Assembly (NCBI GenBank): GCA_964242415.1
Contig: CAXTAT010000006.1
Coordinates: 1-64,000 of the forward strand
Direction of reading: 5' to 3'
From: DASWOJ01 sp964242415
GTDB taxonomy: Bacteria > Pseudomonadota > Alphaproteobacteria > Acetobacterales > Acetobacteraceae
DNA: 64,000 nt
The position numbers were made by a program, and so were the translations under genes. Shown one piece after another: positions 9,198 through 17,871 of this stretch. The stretch's first letter is position 1, and every line of letters starts with the position of its first letter. The notes beneath the pieces are model-generated. The model did no database searches, had not been told where the DNA came from, and saw only the letters and a list, made by a program, of their open reading frames with translations.

Positions 9198-11564
9198 TCA
9201 GGCAGCCTCTGCAACGGGCGCAGCCACGAAGCGGGATGCCTCGGCGGCCGGCATCGGCTTGCCGATCAGGTAACCCTGCAACACGTTGCACCCCTGCTGC
9301 TGAAGGCACGCCATCTGCTCCTCCGTTTCCACTCCTTCCGCCGTCGTGGTGACGCCGAGGCGCTGACCTAGCCCGATCACCGCCCAGATGATGGCGGCAC
9401 ATTCCGCGTTGACCATCATCTCCTGCACAAAGGACCGGTCGATCTTGATCCTGTCGAACGGGAACGTCCGCAGGTAGCGGAGCGACGAGTAGCCGGTGCC
9501 GAAATCGTCCATGGATATCCTCACGCCGAGATTGCGCAGCGCGTGCAGGGCTTCCAGGGTATCGATGCCCTCCTTCAGCAGCACGCCCTCGGTGATCTCG
9601 AGTTCCAGCCGGTGCGCCGGCAGCCTGGACTGGGCGAGCGCCGCCTTCACGGTGCCCACCAAGCCCCCGGCGGCGAACTGCACGGCGGACAGATTGACGG
9701 CCATCGTGGTCTCGTCGCTCCAGGCGGCGGCCTGGGTCACGGCAGTGTTCAGCACATACTCGCCAATGGCAACGATCAGCCCGGTTTCTTCGGCAAGTGG
9801 GATGAAGTCGCCCGGCGGGATCAGCCCACGCTGCGGATGGCGCCACCGCACCAATGCCTCGAAGCCGCGAACGCGTTGCGCGGCCACGTCGAACAGTGGT
9901 TGGTAGAACACTTCCAGCTGCTCGTGGGTAATGGCGTGCCGCAGTTCCAGCTCCAGGGTGCGGCGCTGCTGCATCTGCATGTCCATGCCCTGCTCGAAGA
10001 ACCGCAGCGTGTTGCGCCCATCCGATTTGGCGCGGTAGAGCGCAAGGTCGGCGTTCTTCATCAGGGCGACGGCGTTCTCTCCATCTTGCGGAGCCATCGC
10101 CACGCCGACGCTGGCGCTGATGTTGATGATCTTGCCGTCCAGGATGTAGGGCCGGCACACCATCTCCACGATCCGCCGGGCCAGGATGGCGGCTTCTGCC
10201 GGCATCAGGGGCGGGGTTGGCAGGATGGAGAACTCGTCGCCGCCCAGGCGGGCGACCAGGTCGGTTTCGCGCAACGTCGCACGCAGCCGGCCGGCGACCC
10301 GCGCCAGCAACAGATCGCCGACCTGGTGGCCCATGGCGTCGTTCACCTCCTTGAACCGATCCAGGTCCAGCGTGAGCAGGGCGAACTGCTCCCCGGTGCG
10401 GGCCTGCTCGTGCATTTGGCGGTCCAGTCCAAGCCCGAATGCCGGGCGATTGGCCAGACCCGTCAAGGCATCATGGTGTGCCAGGAAGCGGATCTCCTGC
10501 TCGGCCTTGCGCCGCTCCCGCAAGTCGCGGACCGCCACCACGCGGTGCGGCCTGCCGGAATACAGGATGGGCTTCTGCATCATCTCGACCGGAATCTGCT
10601 CTCCGTTCGCCGACAGCAACACCTGCTCGCCCGCGCTTCCGGGCAAGACGGCAGCTGGTTGGGTCGGCTCGAACAATGCGCTGACCGACGACCCGACCAG
10701 GGCGGACGCCGGGCGGCCGACCATCTGCTCGAAGCTCGTGTTGACGGCGACCACCATCTCCCCATCGCACACCAGCAGGCCCTCCACTGCGATGTCGGCG
10801 AGGCTTTGCAGGTTTAAGCGTTCGGTCTCCCGCAGCCGGTCGGCACGGCGACCAAGTTGCACCGCACCGGCACTGAGCAGCAAAAGGAGGAAACACGCGC
10901 CAGCCACGTTGATGGCCAGTAAGTCCGGTGACATGACGCTCGAAGGCAGCGCGGCTGCGGCAGTCAGGGTGATGGAGCCTGCCGCCATGCCGGTAAAATG
11001 CAGGCCACAGATGGAGAGAGTCAGCAGCGCCATTGCCGTGAGCTTGCTCCAACGCCCCAAGCCGGCCAGGGCGAGCAGCAATGACGCAGCGCCGAACCCG
11101 CACCCAAGCGCTAGCGACATCGCCACAAGTCCAGCGTCCCACGAAACAAACCCGGGAAACCGCAGCGCCGACATTCCCGTGTAGTGCATCGCGGCGATCC
11201 CAAGCCCGATGGTTGCTCCGCCCACAGCTTGGTTCACCCGGCTGGACCACAGCAAGGCGATCCAGAAGCCCAGCCAAGTCAGGACAACCGCCGCCAGCAA
11301 CGACAGCACCGTCAGCTCGATGTCGTACCCAACCTTGATACCTTGCTGGAACGCAAGCATTGCGACGAAATGCGTGGCCCAGATCGCTGATCCAGCGGCT
11401 AGAGCGGCGCCTCCAAGCCAGAGATGACGCGCACGGCCCTGCAGCGCCTGGATGTGCCGCAGCAAGCTCAGGGCAGTATGGGAGCCAAGGACGGCAACCA
11501 CTCCGGCAAGGGCGACCAGGTAGAGGTTATGTTGTTGAGCGATGCAAGCGTATAGCCGCAGCAT
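9198..11564 (-). CDS. MHYT-PAS-GGDEF-EAL membrane c-di-GMP enzyme
   Basis: A 788-residue bifunctional diguanylate cyclase/phosphodiesterase candidate. Residues 1-235 form a seven-helix MHYT sensor with three copies of the motif (THFVAM, MHYTGM, LHFTGM), thought to bind a metal and sense a diatomic gas. A PAS domain follows (about 245-345), then GGDEF (about 350-515; RLGGDEFSI, with DLDRFKEVND) and EAL (about 525-775; FEALVRW, ITEGVLL, MDDFGTGYSSL, KIDRSFV). Both catalytic signatures look intact, so either or both activities are possible. It is the first gene of a two-gene unit with the BLUF protein, suggesting that light and a membrane signal feed one c-di-GMP output. Confidence 0.93.
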   Translation of the reverse strand: MLRLYACIAQQHNLYLVALAGVVAVLGSHTALSLLRHIQALQGRARHLWLGGAALAAGSAIWATHFVAMLAFQQGIKVGYDIELTVLSLLAAVVLTWLGFWIALLWSSRVNQAVGGATIGLGIAAMHYTGMSALRFPGFVSWDAGLVAMSLALGCGFGAASLLLALAGLGRWSKLTAMALLTLSICGLHFTGMAAGSITLTAAAALPSSVMSPDLLAINVAGACFLLLLLSAGAVQLGRRADRLRETERLNLQSLADIAVEGLLVCDGEMVVAVNTSFEQMVGRPASALVGSSVSALFEPTQPAAVLPGSAGEQVLLSANGEQIPVEMMQKPILYSGRPHRVVAVRDLRERRKAEQEIRFLAHHDALTGLANRPAFGLGLDRQMHEQARTGEQFALLTLDLDRFKEVNDAMGHQVGDLLLARVAGRLRATLRETDLVARLGGDEFSILPTPPLMPAEAAILARRIVEMVCRPYILDGKIINISASVGVAMAPQDGENAVALMKNADLALYRAKSDGRNTLRFFEQGMDMQMQQRRTLELELRHAITHEQLEVFYQPLFDVAAQRVRGFEALVRWRHPQRGLIPPGDFIPLAEETGLIVAIGEYVLNTAVTQAAAWSDETTMAVNLSAVQFAAGGLVGTVKAALAQSRLPAHRLELEITEGVLLKEGIDTLEALHALRNLGVRISMDDFGTGYSSLRYLRTFPFDRIKIDRSFVQEMMVNAECAAIIWAVIGLGQRLGVTTTAEGVETEEQMACLQQQGCNVLQGYLIGKPMPAAEASRFVAAPVAEAA

Positions 11565-11829
11565 TACAGATGATCCTTGCCAGTGGGCGAGGATACCGCT
11601 GCGACTATGAAATTGAGGTTAATTGCTGTGGGCCGGCACTTAGCTGTCAGGCGGCACGGCAGAGTAATTGCCCGCTTGGGCAGGGTTCGTGCCCCGTGGG
11701 CGGTTCAGACCCTGTTTGCGGAGTCGTGATGCTCATCGGCAAGGCCGACGTGCGCGACCAATTAGGGGCCGCGCACGGTGTTGCCCGGCTGCTACGCAGC
11801 GACAAGACCAAACAAGGCGGGTATGGCGG

Positions 11830-12195
11830 CTATTTCGGGACCACCGCAGCCGTCCCGTCCGAACTGCCCGGCGGTGGGATCACCGGCATCGTCCCAGCAA
11901 CCGGAGGCGTAATGACCGGCATCGATCCAGCAACCGGAGGCGGGATCACTGGCATAGTCCCGTTCGCCGCCGGTGCACCCGGCACCGGGGACGCCTGCAC
12001 GGATGGATTGGGGGACAGCGCCGGGGCAGTGCCGGCCGGTGGTACCGAGGTCTGCGCGTGGACCGGGTTGGACGCCATCGCCGCCAGCATCATCGCCAAC
12101 GCCAGCAATGCCCAAACCCACCAAGGTTGCGGCTCCGGCCGGCGGCGGCGCAGTGCGATTGCGACTGCTCTAGCCCGGTTGCTTCCCTGCGCCAT
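11830..12195 (-). CDS. Small exported proline-rich protein with 11-residue repeats
   Basis: I do not recognise this 121-residue protein. It has an arginine-rich N-terminus, a hydrophobic segment (WVWALLALAMMLAAMA, residues 26-41) ending SNPVHA that reads as a signal peptide or anchor, and a Pro/Ala/Gly-rich remainder. Three tandem 11-residue units of the form G-T/S-MPVI-P/T-PP occupy residues 79-111. No cysteine or domain is evident. It is transcribed alone on the minus strand between the c-di-GMP gene and a lipoprotein gene. It could be a cell-envelope spacer protein, but a non-genuine frame cannot be excluded. Confidence 0.5.
   Translation of the reverse strand: MAQGSNRARAVAIALRRRRPEPQPWWVWALLALAMMLAAMASNPVHAQTSVPPAGTAPALSPNPSVQASPVPGAPAANGTMPVIPPPVAGSMPVITPPVAGTMPVIPPPGSSDGTAAVVPK
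11863..11961. repeat. Three 33-bp tandem units encoding the 11-residue repeat
   Basis: Three diverged 33-bp units inside the small exported-protein gene, each containing a GGNATNNC-type core visible on the plus strand (GGGATCACCGGCAT, GTAATGACCGGCAT, GGGATCACTGGCAT). Unit length keeps the frame. The degeneracy suggests an old duplication rather than a currently unstable array. Confidence 0.7.
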
Positions 12196-12339
12196 CCCTC
12201 GTCCTCTGCATCAGTGTTGCCACGGATATGGGAAGAAACGTTTTAACGTGCGAAGCGGACCAAGCAGCACACGGCTTCGTGTCCGTTCGTGCGGCAGTGG
12301 CGGGGTCGTTCCCGGGGCGCTTTTGCCTCGCGGGCGCAC

Positions 12340-13482
12340 TCAGCTTCCTTGGTGCAGGTTGCGTACCCGGTGCAGCCTGCGGCGCCGGGCCGGCGCGCGG
12401 TCCCGCACCGGCGGCTCCGGGAGCACGAAGGCGGCCTTGAGGCGGTTGACGGCGTAATCCTCGGCCGATGCTGCCTCTGGCACCTTCTCGCCCAGGCCGA
12501 AAAAGTCGCTGGTGGTGCCGGGGAACAGCCGTAGGTCGGTCGGCACGCCTGCGGCGGTCAGGTGGGCGGCCACCACCTCGCCGCCGGAGCGCGTCGGGTC
12601 GATCTCCGCCAGCACCATCGTCGTTGGCGGCATCCCCGCCAGGTCGGTGCGGTCCTGCAGGTCGATCCGCGGGTCGAGCAATTGCCGGTCGTCGGTCGTG
12701 TAGCGCTGCTGCGCCCAGCCCACCGTGCGGCGGGTCAGCGGCAGGCTGCGGCCGTTCTCCGCCATGCTTGGCCCGGACAGCGCCGTGCCAGCCAGGGGGG
12801 TGATCAGCAGCAGGTGGTTGGGCGCCGGCGCGCGGCGGTCCCGGGCCAGCAGGGCGGTCGAAAGCGCCAAGTTGGCACCCGGCCCCTCCCCGGCCAGCAC
12901 GACTCGCGCTGGGTCCGCGCCCCACTCCCTGGCATGGGCGCGCGCCCACAGGTAGGCGGCGAACGCGTCGTCGTGGATGGCGGGGAACGTCACCTCCGGC
13001 GCGTGGCGGGGGCCGAGGGACACCACGACCCATCCGGTGCGCCGGGCCAGTTGCCGGGCCGTTTCGTCGTACTGGTCGGTGCCGCCGGTGACCCAGGTGC
13101 CGCTGGGGAAGTAGATGATCAGCGGCGTGTTCTTCGGCGTGGGCGGCTGATAGAGCAGGGCGGGCAGCGGGCCGCTGGCGCCGACTGCGGTCAGCGGGCG
13201 GACGACCGGCACGTCCGGGCTGTCGGCGGGGTTGCCGTTCACGTTGGGGATGGCGTGCATGGCGTCGATCAGGTTCGGCACCTCCCGTGCGCGGGCGATG
13301 GACACCGTGCTGGGATCGACGGCGCGCATGTTCAGCCGTTCCTGCAGCACCGCGGTCATGGCGGGGCTGGGCTGGTAGGGGGTGTAACCCTGCGGCGGGC
13401 CAGAATAGCCGCATGCGGCCAGGCAGCCGGCCAGCAGCAGGAGTGGCCCAGCAGCAGGAGGGGCGTGGCGTGGGTGGCGCAT
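12340..13482 (-). CDS. Lipoprotein with hormone-sensitive-lipase-like fold lacking catalytic residues
   Basis: A 380-residue predicted lipoprotein: signal peptide with two possible lipoboxes (LAGC, Cys20; LAAC, Cys24). The rest follows the alpha/beta-hydrolase HSL pattern (LIIYFPSGTWVTGG, GWVVVSLGPRHAPEVTFPA, PARVVLAGEGPGANLA, TTMVLAEIDP, LRLFPGTTSDFFGL). The catalytic positions are changed. The oxyanion HGGG is replaced by FPSG, the nucleophile elbow GxSxG is GEGPG (Gly200 where Ser belongs), and the His of the usual GMIHGF is Ser325. The acid Asp295 remains. The frame is intact, so this looks like a folded non-enzymatic relative, perhaps a binding protein on the inner face of the outer membrane. 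ATG 13482 starts the signal peptide. Confidence 0.78.
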   Translation of the reverse strand: MRHPRHAPPAAGPLLLLAGCLAACGYSGPPQGYTPYQPSPAMTAVLQERLNMRAVDPSTVSIARAREVPNLIDAMHAIPNVNGNPADSPDVPVVRPLTAVGASGPLPALLYQPPTPKNTPLIIYFPSGTWVTGGTDQYDETARQLARRTGWVVVSLGPRHAPEVTFPAIHDDAFAAYLWARAHAREWGADPARVVLAGEGPGANLALSTALLARDRRAPAPNHLLLITPLAGTALSGPSMAENGRSLPLTRRTVGWAQQRYTTDDRQLLDPRIDLQDRTDLAGMPPTTMVLAEIDPTRSGGEVVAAHLTAAGVPTDLRLFPGTTSDFFGLGEKVPEAASAEDYAVNRLKAAFVLPEPPVRDRAPARRRRLHRVRNLHQGS

Positions 13483-13983
13483 GGTTCGGGAGACTCTGAC
13501 TTAGGACTGCACCAACCTGCCCTGGCCCGGCGGATCGGACAAGGCTGGTCCTCCCGAGCAACGGCTTCACGCGCGGCGGCGGCGTTGCCTCCCTCTGCGG
13601 GCAGGGTAATCCCATCTGCGGTGGGGACGCTGCCTGCTTCCTTTCCCGGAGGGAGAGGGCCGGGGTCTTGCGGCGCAGGCCTGCTGGCCCGGGCAGCGCG
13701 GTTCCGGCGGCATCGCCGGGTAGGCGAGGCCAGCGAGATTCCCTTGTATCTGGCGCCCACCCCCGGCGCGCGGCGGCTGGCGCCCGTCTTCCCTCGGGTT
13801 GCAGCCGTGTGGGTAAGCCCTGGGATCAGCCACCGCCGTGTCACGCACAACCGGACAGTCGCCTTCCCGACGACATAGACCCGCTGACCAACCGTGCTCA
13901 TCCCTTCGATGATGCGCGGTGCTTGCGTCCCCAATAGCTTCGGGTCAGGATCGTTCCGCATGCTTTCAAGGAGGGATGGCCAA
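13483..13983. other. Intergenic stretch, no gene recognised
   Basis: About 500 bases between divergent genes (lipoprotein on minus, unknown protein on plus). Long frames on either strand are compositional: they lack start signals and recognisable content. Promoters for both flanking genes must lie here, but I could not place -35/-10 boxes with any confidence. Confidence 0.5.
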
Positions 13984-14487
13984 ATGACTGTTTCCAACGC
14001 GCAAGAAGATCGCCTGCTGACTGTCCCCGAGCGCGAGATGGTCGCCCAGACCCGGCCGCCTGCCGTGGACATGCTGGGCAAGGAGGAGATCCAGGCGCTG
14101 GGCAAGCGGCTGCGCGAGGCGCGCGACCGCTCCCGCGCCATCGCCAGCCAGCAGCAGCGGGAGATGCGGGGGAAGTCCGATCCTCGCGGGGTGGTCCCGG
14201 CCCGTGACAATGCCGGGTCGGAGAGCAAGACCGGGGTCTTGGTCGAGGCGCTGAAGCGGGTGACGGCAGCACTGCGCAAGCTGAACAGGCCGACGGCGAC
14301 GCAGGTGCTGCGCGCGGCGCTCGATGCAAAGTCGGCAGCGGAGCCGCGGCACCCTGGCCCGGGCCGCACCGCGTCCAGCGGCATGAAATCCAGGGAAAGC
14401 AAGCAGCCTTCCGTTCGCATGGACCCGCGGGAGGTCGGGCGCGTGTCGAAGGCCACCAAGGTCGCACAGGCGAAGCGAGATCATTAG
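13984..14487 (+). CDS. Conserved-looking basic helical protein, function unknown
   Basis: A 167-residue soluble protein rich in Lys, Arg, Glu and Ala, with no signal peptide or membrane segment. The central part is helical and charged: LGKEEIQALGKRLREARDRS, then RAIASQQQREMRGK and VLVEALKRVTAALRKLN. The C-terminal 50 residues are basic and probably disordered. A strong AAGGAGG site (13968-13974) precedes the ATG at 13984, which decides this start over open sequence from 13894. Composition suggests a nucleic-acid-associated protein, but no family is recognised. It stands alone. Confidence 0.65.
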   Translation: MTVSNAQEDRLLTVPEREMVAQTRPPAVDMLGKEEIQALGKRLREARDRSRAIASQQQREMRGKSDPRGVVPARDNAGSESKTGVLVEALKRVTAALRKLNRPTATQVLRAALDAKSAAEPRHPGPGRTASSGMKSRESKQPSVRMDPREVGRVSKATKVAQAKRDH

Positions 14488-14726
14488 GGCCTTCCCGCCG
14501 GGCCTGCAACGCCGGCCCGCTCCAGGCCAGGCGGAGTCCCGCGCGGCCGAGCCAGGCAGGGCGCCCCAAAGCTGGGGACTTCCGCTGGGTCAGCCTGCGG
14601 CAGGTTCCTGCGCGGTCCAGCCGTCGCCCCCGGCCTCGTAGCGGCTCCCGGAGATTGTTGCGGGGGCGGTCGCCGCAGAGGCAACCATCCCACCCACTGC
14701 CAGCCTGCAGACAGGCAGCCCCGCGG

Positions 14727-16280
14727 CTACTCCGCAGTGCCGGCCGAAACCGGCTGGTCCGGGTAGGCGCCCTCCCAGCCGCCACCCAGCGCCTTGTACA
14801 GCGCCACCAGGTTGGAGCTGACCGTCGCGGTGCTGTCCGACAGCGACTGCTCGGCTTGCAGCACCGTGCGCTGCGCCGTCAGCACCTCGAGGAAGTCGGA
14901 CACGCCCTGGCGGTAGCGTTTTTGCGCCAGATCCAAGGCGGTGCGGCTTTGCACGACCTGCTCGGCCAGGCGCGCGTGGCGGCGCTGCTCGGCGCCGTAG
15001 GCGACCAGGGCGTTGTCCACGTCGGTGAAGGCTTGCAGCACCGTCTTCTGGAAGTTGGCCGCAGCCTCCTGCTGCTGCGCCGTGCGCAGGTCCACGGTGC
15101 GGCGCAGGCGTCCGCCCTCGAAGATCGGGATCGTCAGGCTGGGGCCGAGGCTGTAGGTCTGCGCCGGCAGGCCGAGGTTCTTCAACTGCGTCGCCTGCAG
15201 GGCGGCGCTGCCGGACAGGGTCAGCTTCGGGTAGAAATCGGCCTTGGCGACGCCGATCTCGGCCGTGGCGGCGTGGAGCTGCGCCTCGGCCTGGCGGATG
15301 TCGGGGCGGCGCCGGGCCAGCTCGGACGGGATGCCGATGGGGACGCGGGGCGGGATGCGCGGCACGCCGGGAGGGTTCGGGCCGCCCAGCTCGGCCTGCA
15401 GGGCGGCTGGCGGCTGGCCGAGCAGCAGGCCGATGGCGTTGATGTCCTGGGCTTCCTGCTGCTCAAGCTGCGGGATGGCGGCGGCGGTCGATTCCACCTG
15501 GGCACGGGCGTTCGCCACATCAAGGTCGGTGCCCAGGCCGCCGCGGGCGCGCTCGTTGGTCAGAAAGGCGCTCTCCTGGGCCGACGTCAGGTTGTTGCGG
15601 GTGATCCGCAGCGTCTCCTGCGCGCCGCGCAACTGCATGTAGTCGCGGGCGACCTCGGCGATGGTGCTCAGCAGGGTGGACCGGCGGTCCTCCCGCGAGG
15701 CCTGCAGGGTGGCGTCGGCATTCTCGACCGAGCGGCGGACCCGGCCCCATAGGTCCAGTTCCCAGCTTGCGTCGAAGCCGCCCTGGAACAGGTCGAAGGG
15801 CGGGATGCCCGGGAACGACGTCGCGGGAAAGGCGCCCTGCGTGCCGCCCAGGCCGTTGGATTGCGCGCCCGGCGATGCGGTGCCGGTGCCGCCGCTGCCG
15901 CCGATCAGGCTGATCGCGCCCTGGCTGCTCACCCGCTCCCGCGTGTAGGAGCCGTTGCCGTTGACCTGCGGGAACAGGTCGGCGGCGGCGATGCCGCGCT
16001 GCGCCCGGCTTTGCGCCAGGCGCGCGGTGGCGGCCTGCACGTCCAGGTTGCCCTGCGCCGCCCGGCGTACCAGGCTGGTCAGCACGGGATCGTTGAAGGA
16101 TTGCCACCACTCGGGATCGACCGGCTCGGCGGTCGGCAGGGACGCCTCGGCTGGCGGCGGCGGCTTGCGGGCGGCGAACCAGCTTGCCGGGCTGAACAGG
16201 CTCGGCGGCTTGAAGTCGGGGCCGACCGTGCAGGCGGACAAGCTGAGCGTTGTCAGCATGGCCAGGCGGCTAATGCCCAC
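14727..16280 (-). CDS. Outer-membrane efflux lipoprotein (NodT/OprM family)
   Basis: A 517-residue TolC-like trimeric channel, third gene of an EmrAB-type exporter operon. It opens with a signal peptide ending in the lipobox LSLSAC followed by TVGPDFKPP, the hallmark of NodT-type channel lipoproteins. Two repeats of long helices and strands follow (for example PEWWQSFNDPVLTSLV, LDVQAATARLAQSRAQ, IGIPSELARRRPDIRQAEAQ, LGPSLTIPIFEGGRL, YRQGVSDFLEVLTAQRT). The GTG at 16280 overlaps the 3' end of the MFS gene by 11 bp; an ATG at 16259 would give a signal peptide with no basic residue, so GTG is favoured. Confidence 0.93.
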   Translation of the reverse strand: MGISRLAMLTTLSLSACTVGPDFKPPSLFSPASWFAARKPPPPAEASLPTAEPVDPEWWQSFNDPVLTSLVRRAAQGNLDVQAATARLAQSRAQRGIAAADLFPQVNGNGSYTRERVSSQGAISLIGGSGGTGTASPGAQSNGLGGTQGAFPATSFPGIPPFDLFQGGFDASWELDLWGRVRRSVENADATLQASREDRRSTLLSTIAEVARDYMQLRGAQETLRITRNNLTSAQESAFLTNERARGGLGTDLDVANARAQVESTAAAIPQLEQQEAQDINAIGLLLGQPPAALQAELGGPNPPGVPRIPPRVPIGIPSELARRRPDIRQAEAQLHAATAEIGVAKADFYPKLTLSGSAALQATQLKNLGLPAQTYSLGPSLTIPIFEGGRLRRTVDLRTAQQQEAAANFQKTVLQAFTDVDNALVAYGAEQRRHARLAEQVVQSRTALDLAQKRYRQGVSDFLEVLTAQRTVLQAEQSLSDSTATVSSNLVALYKALGGGWEGAYPDQPVSAGTAE

Positions 16281-17802
16281 CGGCAGGCGCTCCCTTGGGC
16301 AGGTTGGGCAGGAACAGCGCCAGCGGCGCCACCACCAGCGCGACGACGGCCAGGATGGTGAACACGTCGAGGTAGCTGAGGATGCTCGCCTGCGTCGTCA
16401 CCTGCTGCGCGATGGCGGTCAGCGACGTGGTGCCGCCATAGCCGTTGTAGGGCGTGACATGCTCGGCCAGGCGCTCGAAGTGGAACTGCCCGCGATAGGC
16501 CAACTGGGCGGTGGCGATCGACACGCCGAAGCTGCCGCCCAGGTTGCGCATCAGGTTGATGATGGCGCTGGCGTCCGGGTTCTGCGCCGGCGGCACCCCG
16601 GTGAACTGCACCGCCGACAGCGGGATGAAGATGAACGGCAGCCAGATCACCTGCAGCATGCGCGACATCGACAGGTTGTAGAACGCCGCGTTCAGGTTCA
16701 GCGCCGACGCATAGTTCATCGCCCCGGCAATGCCGAGCAGCGCCGAGAAGATCAGCCACTTCGGCTGGATCAGCCGTCCCGTGACCAGCCCGGCGACCGG
16801 CATGACGAACAGGGTTGCGATGCCCGCCGCCCCCAGCGTCAGCCCCGCCGTCGTCGCATCGTAGCCCAGCAGCTCCTGCGCCAGTTGCGGCAGGAGCTGC
16901 GTGGTCGAGATGATGATGAAGCCGAACAGGAACATCACGACGTTGCTGATGGCGAACGCCGGTATCTTGAACAGCCGCAGGTTCACGATGGGCTGGTCAT
17001 GCAGCAGTTCCCAGATCACCAGCGTGACCAGGGACACTGCGGAGATGACGGAGAACGTCATGATGAACGGCGAGGTGAAGCCGTCGTCGCGCTCGAACCG
17101 GTCCAGCACGACCTGCAGGCAGCCGAAGCCGAACGCCACCAGCAGGAAGCCGAAGTAGTCGATCTTCAGGCCACGGGCGAGCCGCCGCCGCCGTTCCGCC
17201 TGCACCAGCGCGCTGTCGTAGACGAACAGCCAGGTCAGCGTCAGCGACAGCAGGCCGACTGGCAGGTTGATCAGGAACACCCAGTGCCAGGAGTAGGTGT
17301 CGGTCAGCCAGCCGCCCAGCACGGGGCCGACCGCCGGCGCGGTGACGACGGTGAAGCCGTATAGCGAGAACGCCAGCGCCCGCTGCTTGGGCGTGAAGCT
17401 GTCGGCGAAGATGCTCTGCTCGGTCGGCGCCAGGCCGCCGCCGCCGATGCCCTGCAGCACCCGGAAGAACAGCATCATGCCCAGGGTGTCGGCGAACGCG
17501 CACGCCACCGAGGCCGCGGTGAACAGCGCCACGCAGCCCATGTAGAAGCGCTTGCGCCCGAGCACGTTGGACAGCCAGCCGCTGATCGGCAGGATGATGG
17601 CGTTGCTGACGAGGTAGCTGGTGATGATGTAGGTGCTCTCGTCCTGCCCCGCCCCCAGGGAGCCAGCGATGTGGCGCAGGGCGACATTGGCGATGGTGGT
17701 GTCCAGCACCTCCATAAAGGTCGCAATCGACACCACCACCGCCAGCAGCCAGGGCGAGTTCGGCCCGGCGGCGGACCGCGGGAGATCAGGGTTCTCAGCC
17801 AT
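16270..17802 (-). CDS. MFS multidrug exporter, DHA2 family (EmrB-type)
   Basis: A 510-residue inner-membrane drug:proton antiporter with 14 predicted helices. DHA2 signatures are visible: motif C-like GAGQDESTYIITSYLVSNAI, the motif A region SGWLSNVLGRKRFYMG, VLQGIGGGGLAPTEQSI, and PAVGPVLGGWLTDTYSWHWV followed by FLINLPVG. It accepts substrate in concert with the membrane-fusion protein upstream and the outer-membrane channel downstream, whose start it overlaps. The 69-bp gap from the fusion-protein gene is consistent with one transcript. No dedicated regulator gene is adjacent. Confidence 0.95.
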   Translation of the reverse strand: MAENPDLPRSAAGPNSPWLLAVVVSIATFMEVLDTTIANVALRHIAGSLGAGQDESTYIITSYLVSNAIILPISGWLSNVLGRKRFYMGCVALFTAASVACAFADTLGMMLFFRVLQGIGGGGLAPTEQSIFADSFTPKQRALAFSLYGFTVVTAPAVGPVLGGWLTDTYSWHWVFLINLPVGLLSLTLTWLFVYDSALVQAERRRRLARGLKIDYFGFLLVAFGFGCLQVVLDRFERDDGFTSPFIMTFSVISAVSLVTLVIWELLHDQPIVNLRLFKIPAFAISNVVMFLFGFIIISTTQLLPQLAQELLGYDATTAGLTLGAAGIATLFVMPVAGLVTGRLIQPKWLIFSALLGIAGAMNYASALNLNAAFYNLSMSRMLQVIWLPFIFIPLSAVQFTGVPPAQNPDASAIINLMRNLGGSFGVSIATAQLAYRGQFHFERLAEHVTPYNGYGGTTSLTAIAQQVTTQASILSYLDVFTILAVVALVVAPLALFLPNLPKGAPAGGH

Positions 17803-17871
17803 CGTGGGGCGTCCTAGCGGCTCATCGCTTCAGCGTGTCCAGCTCGGCGGGCTGTTTTCAACGGCCGATCT

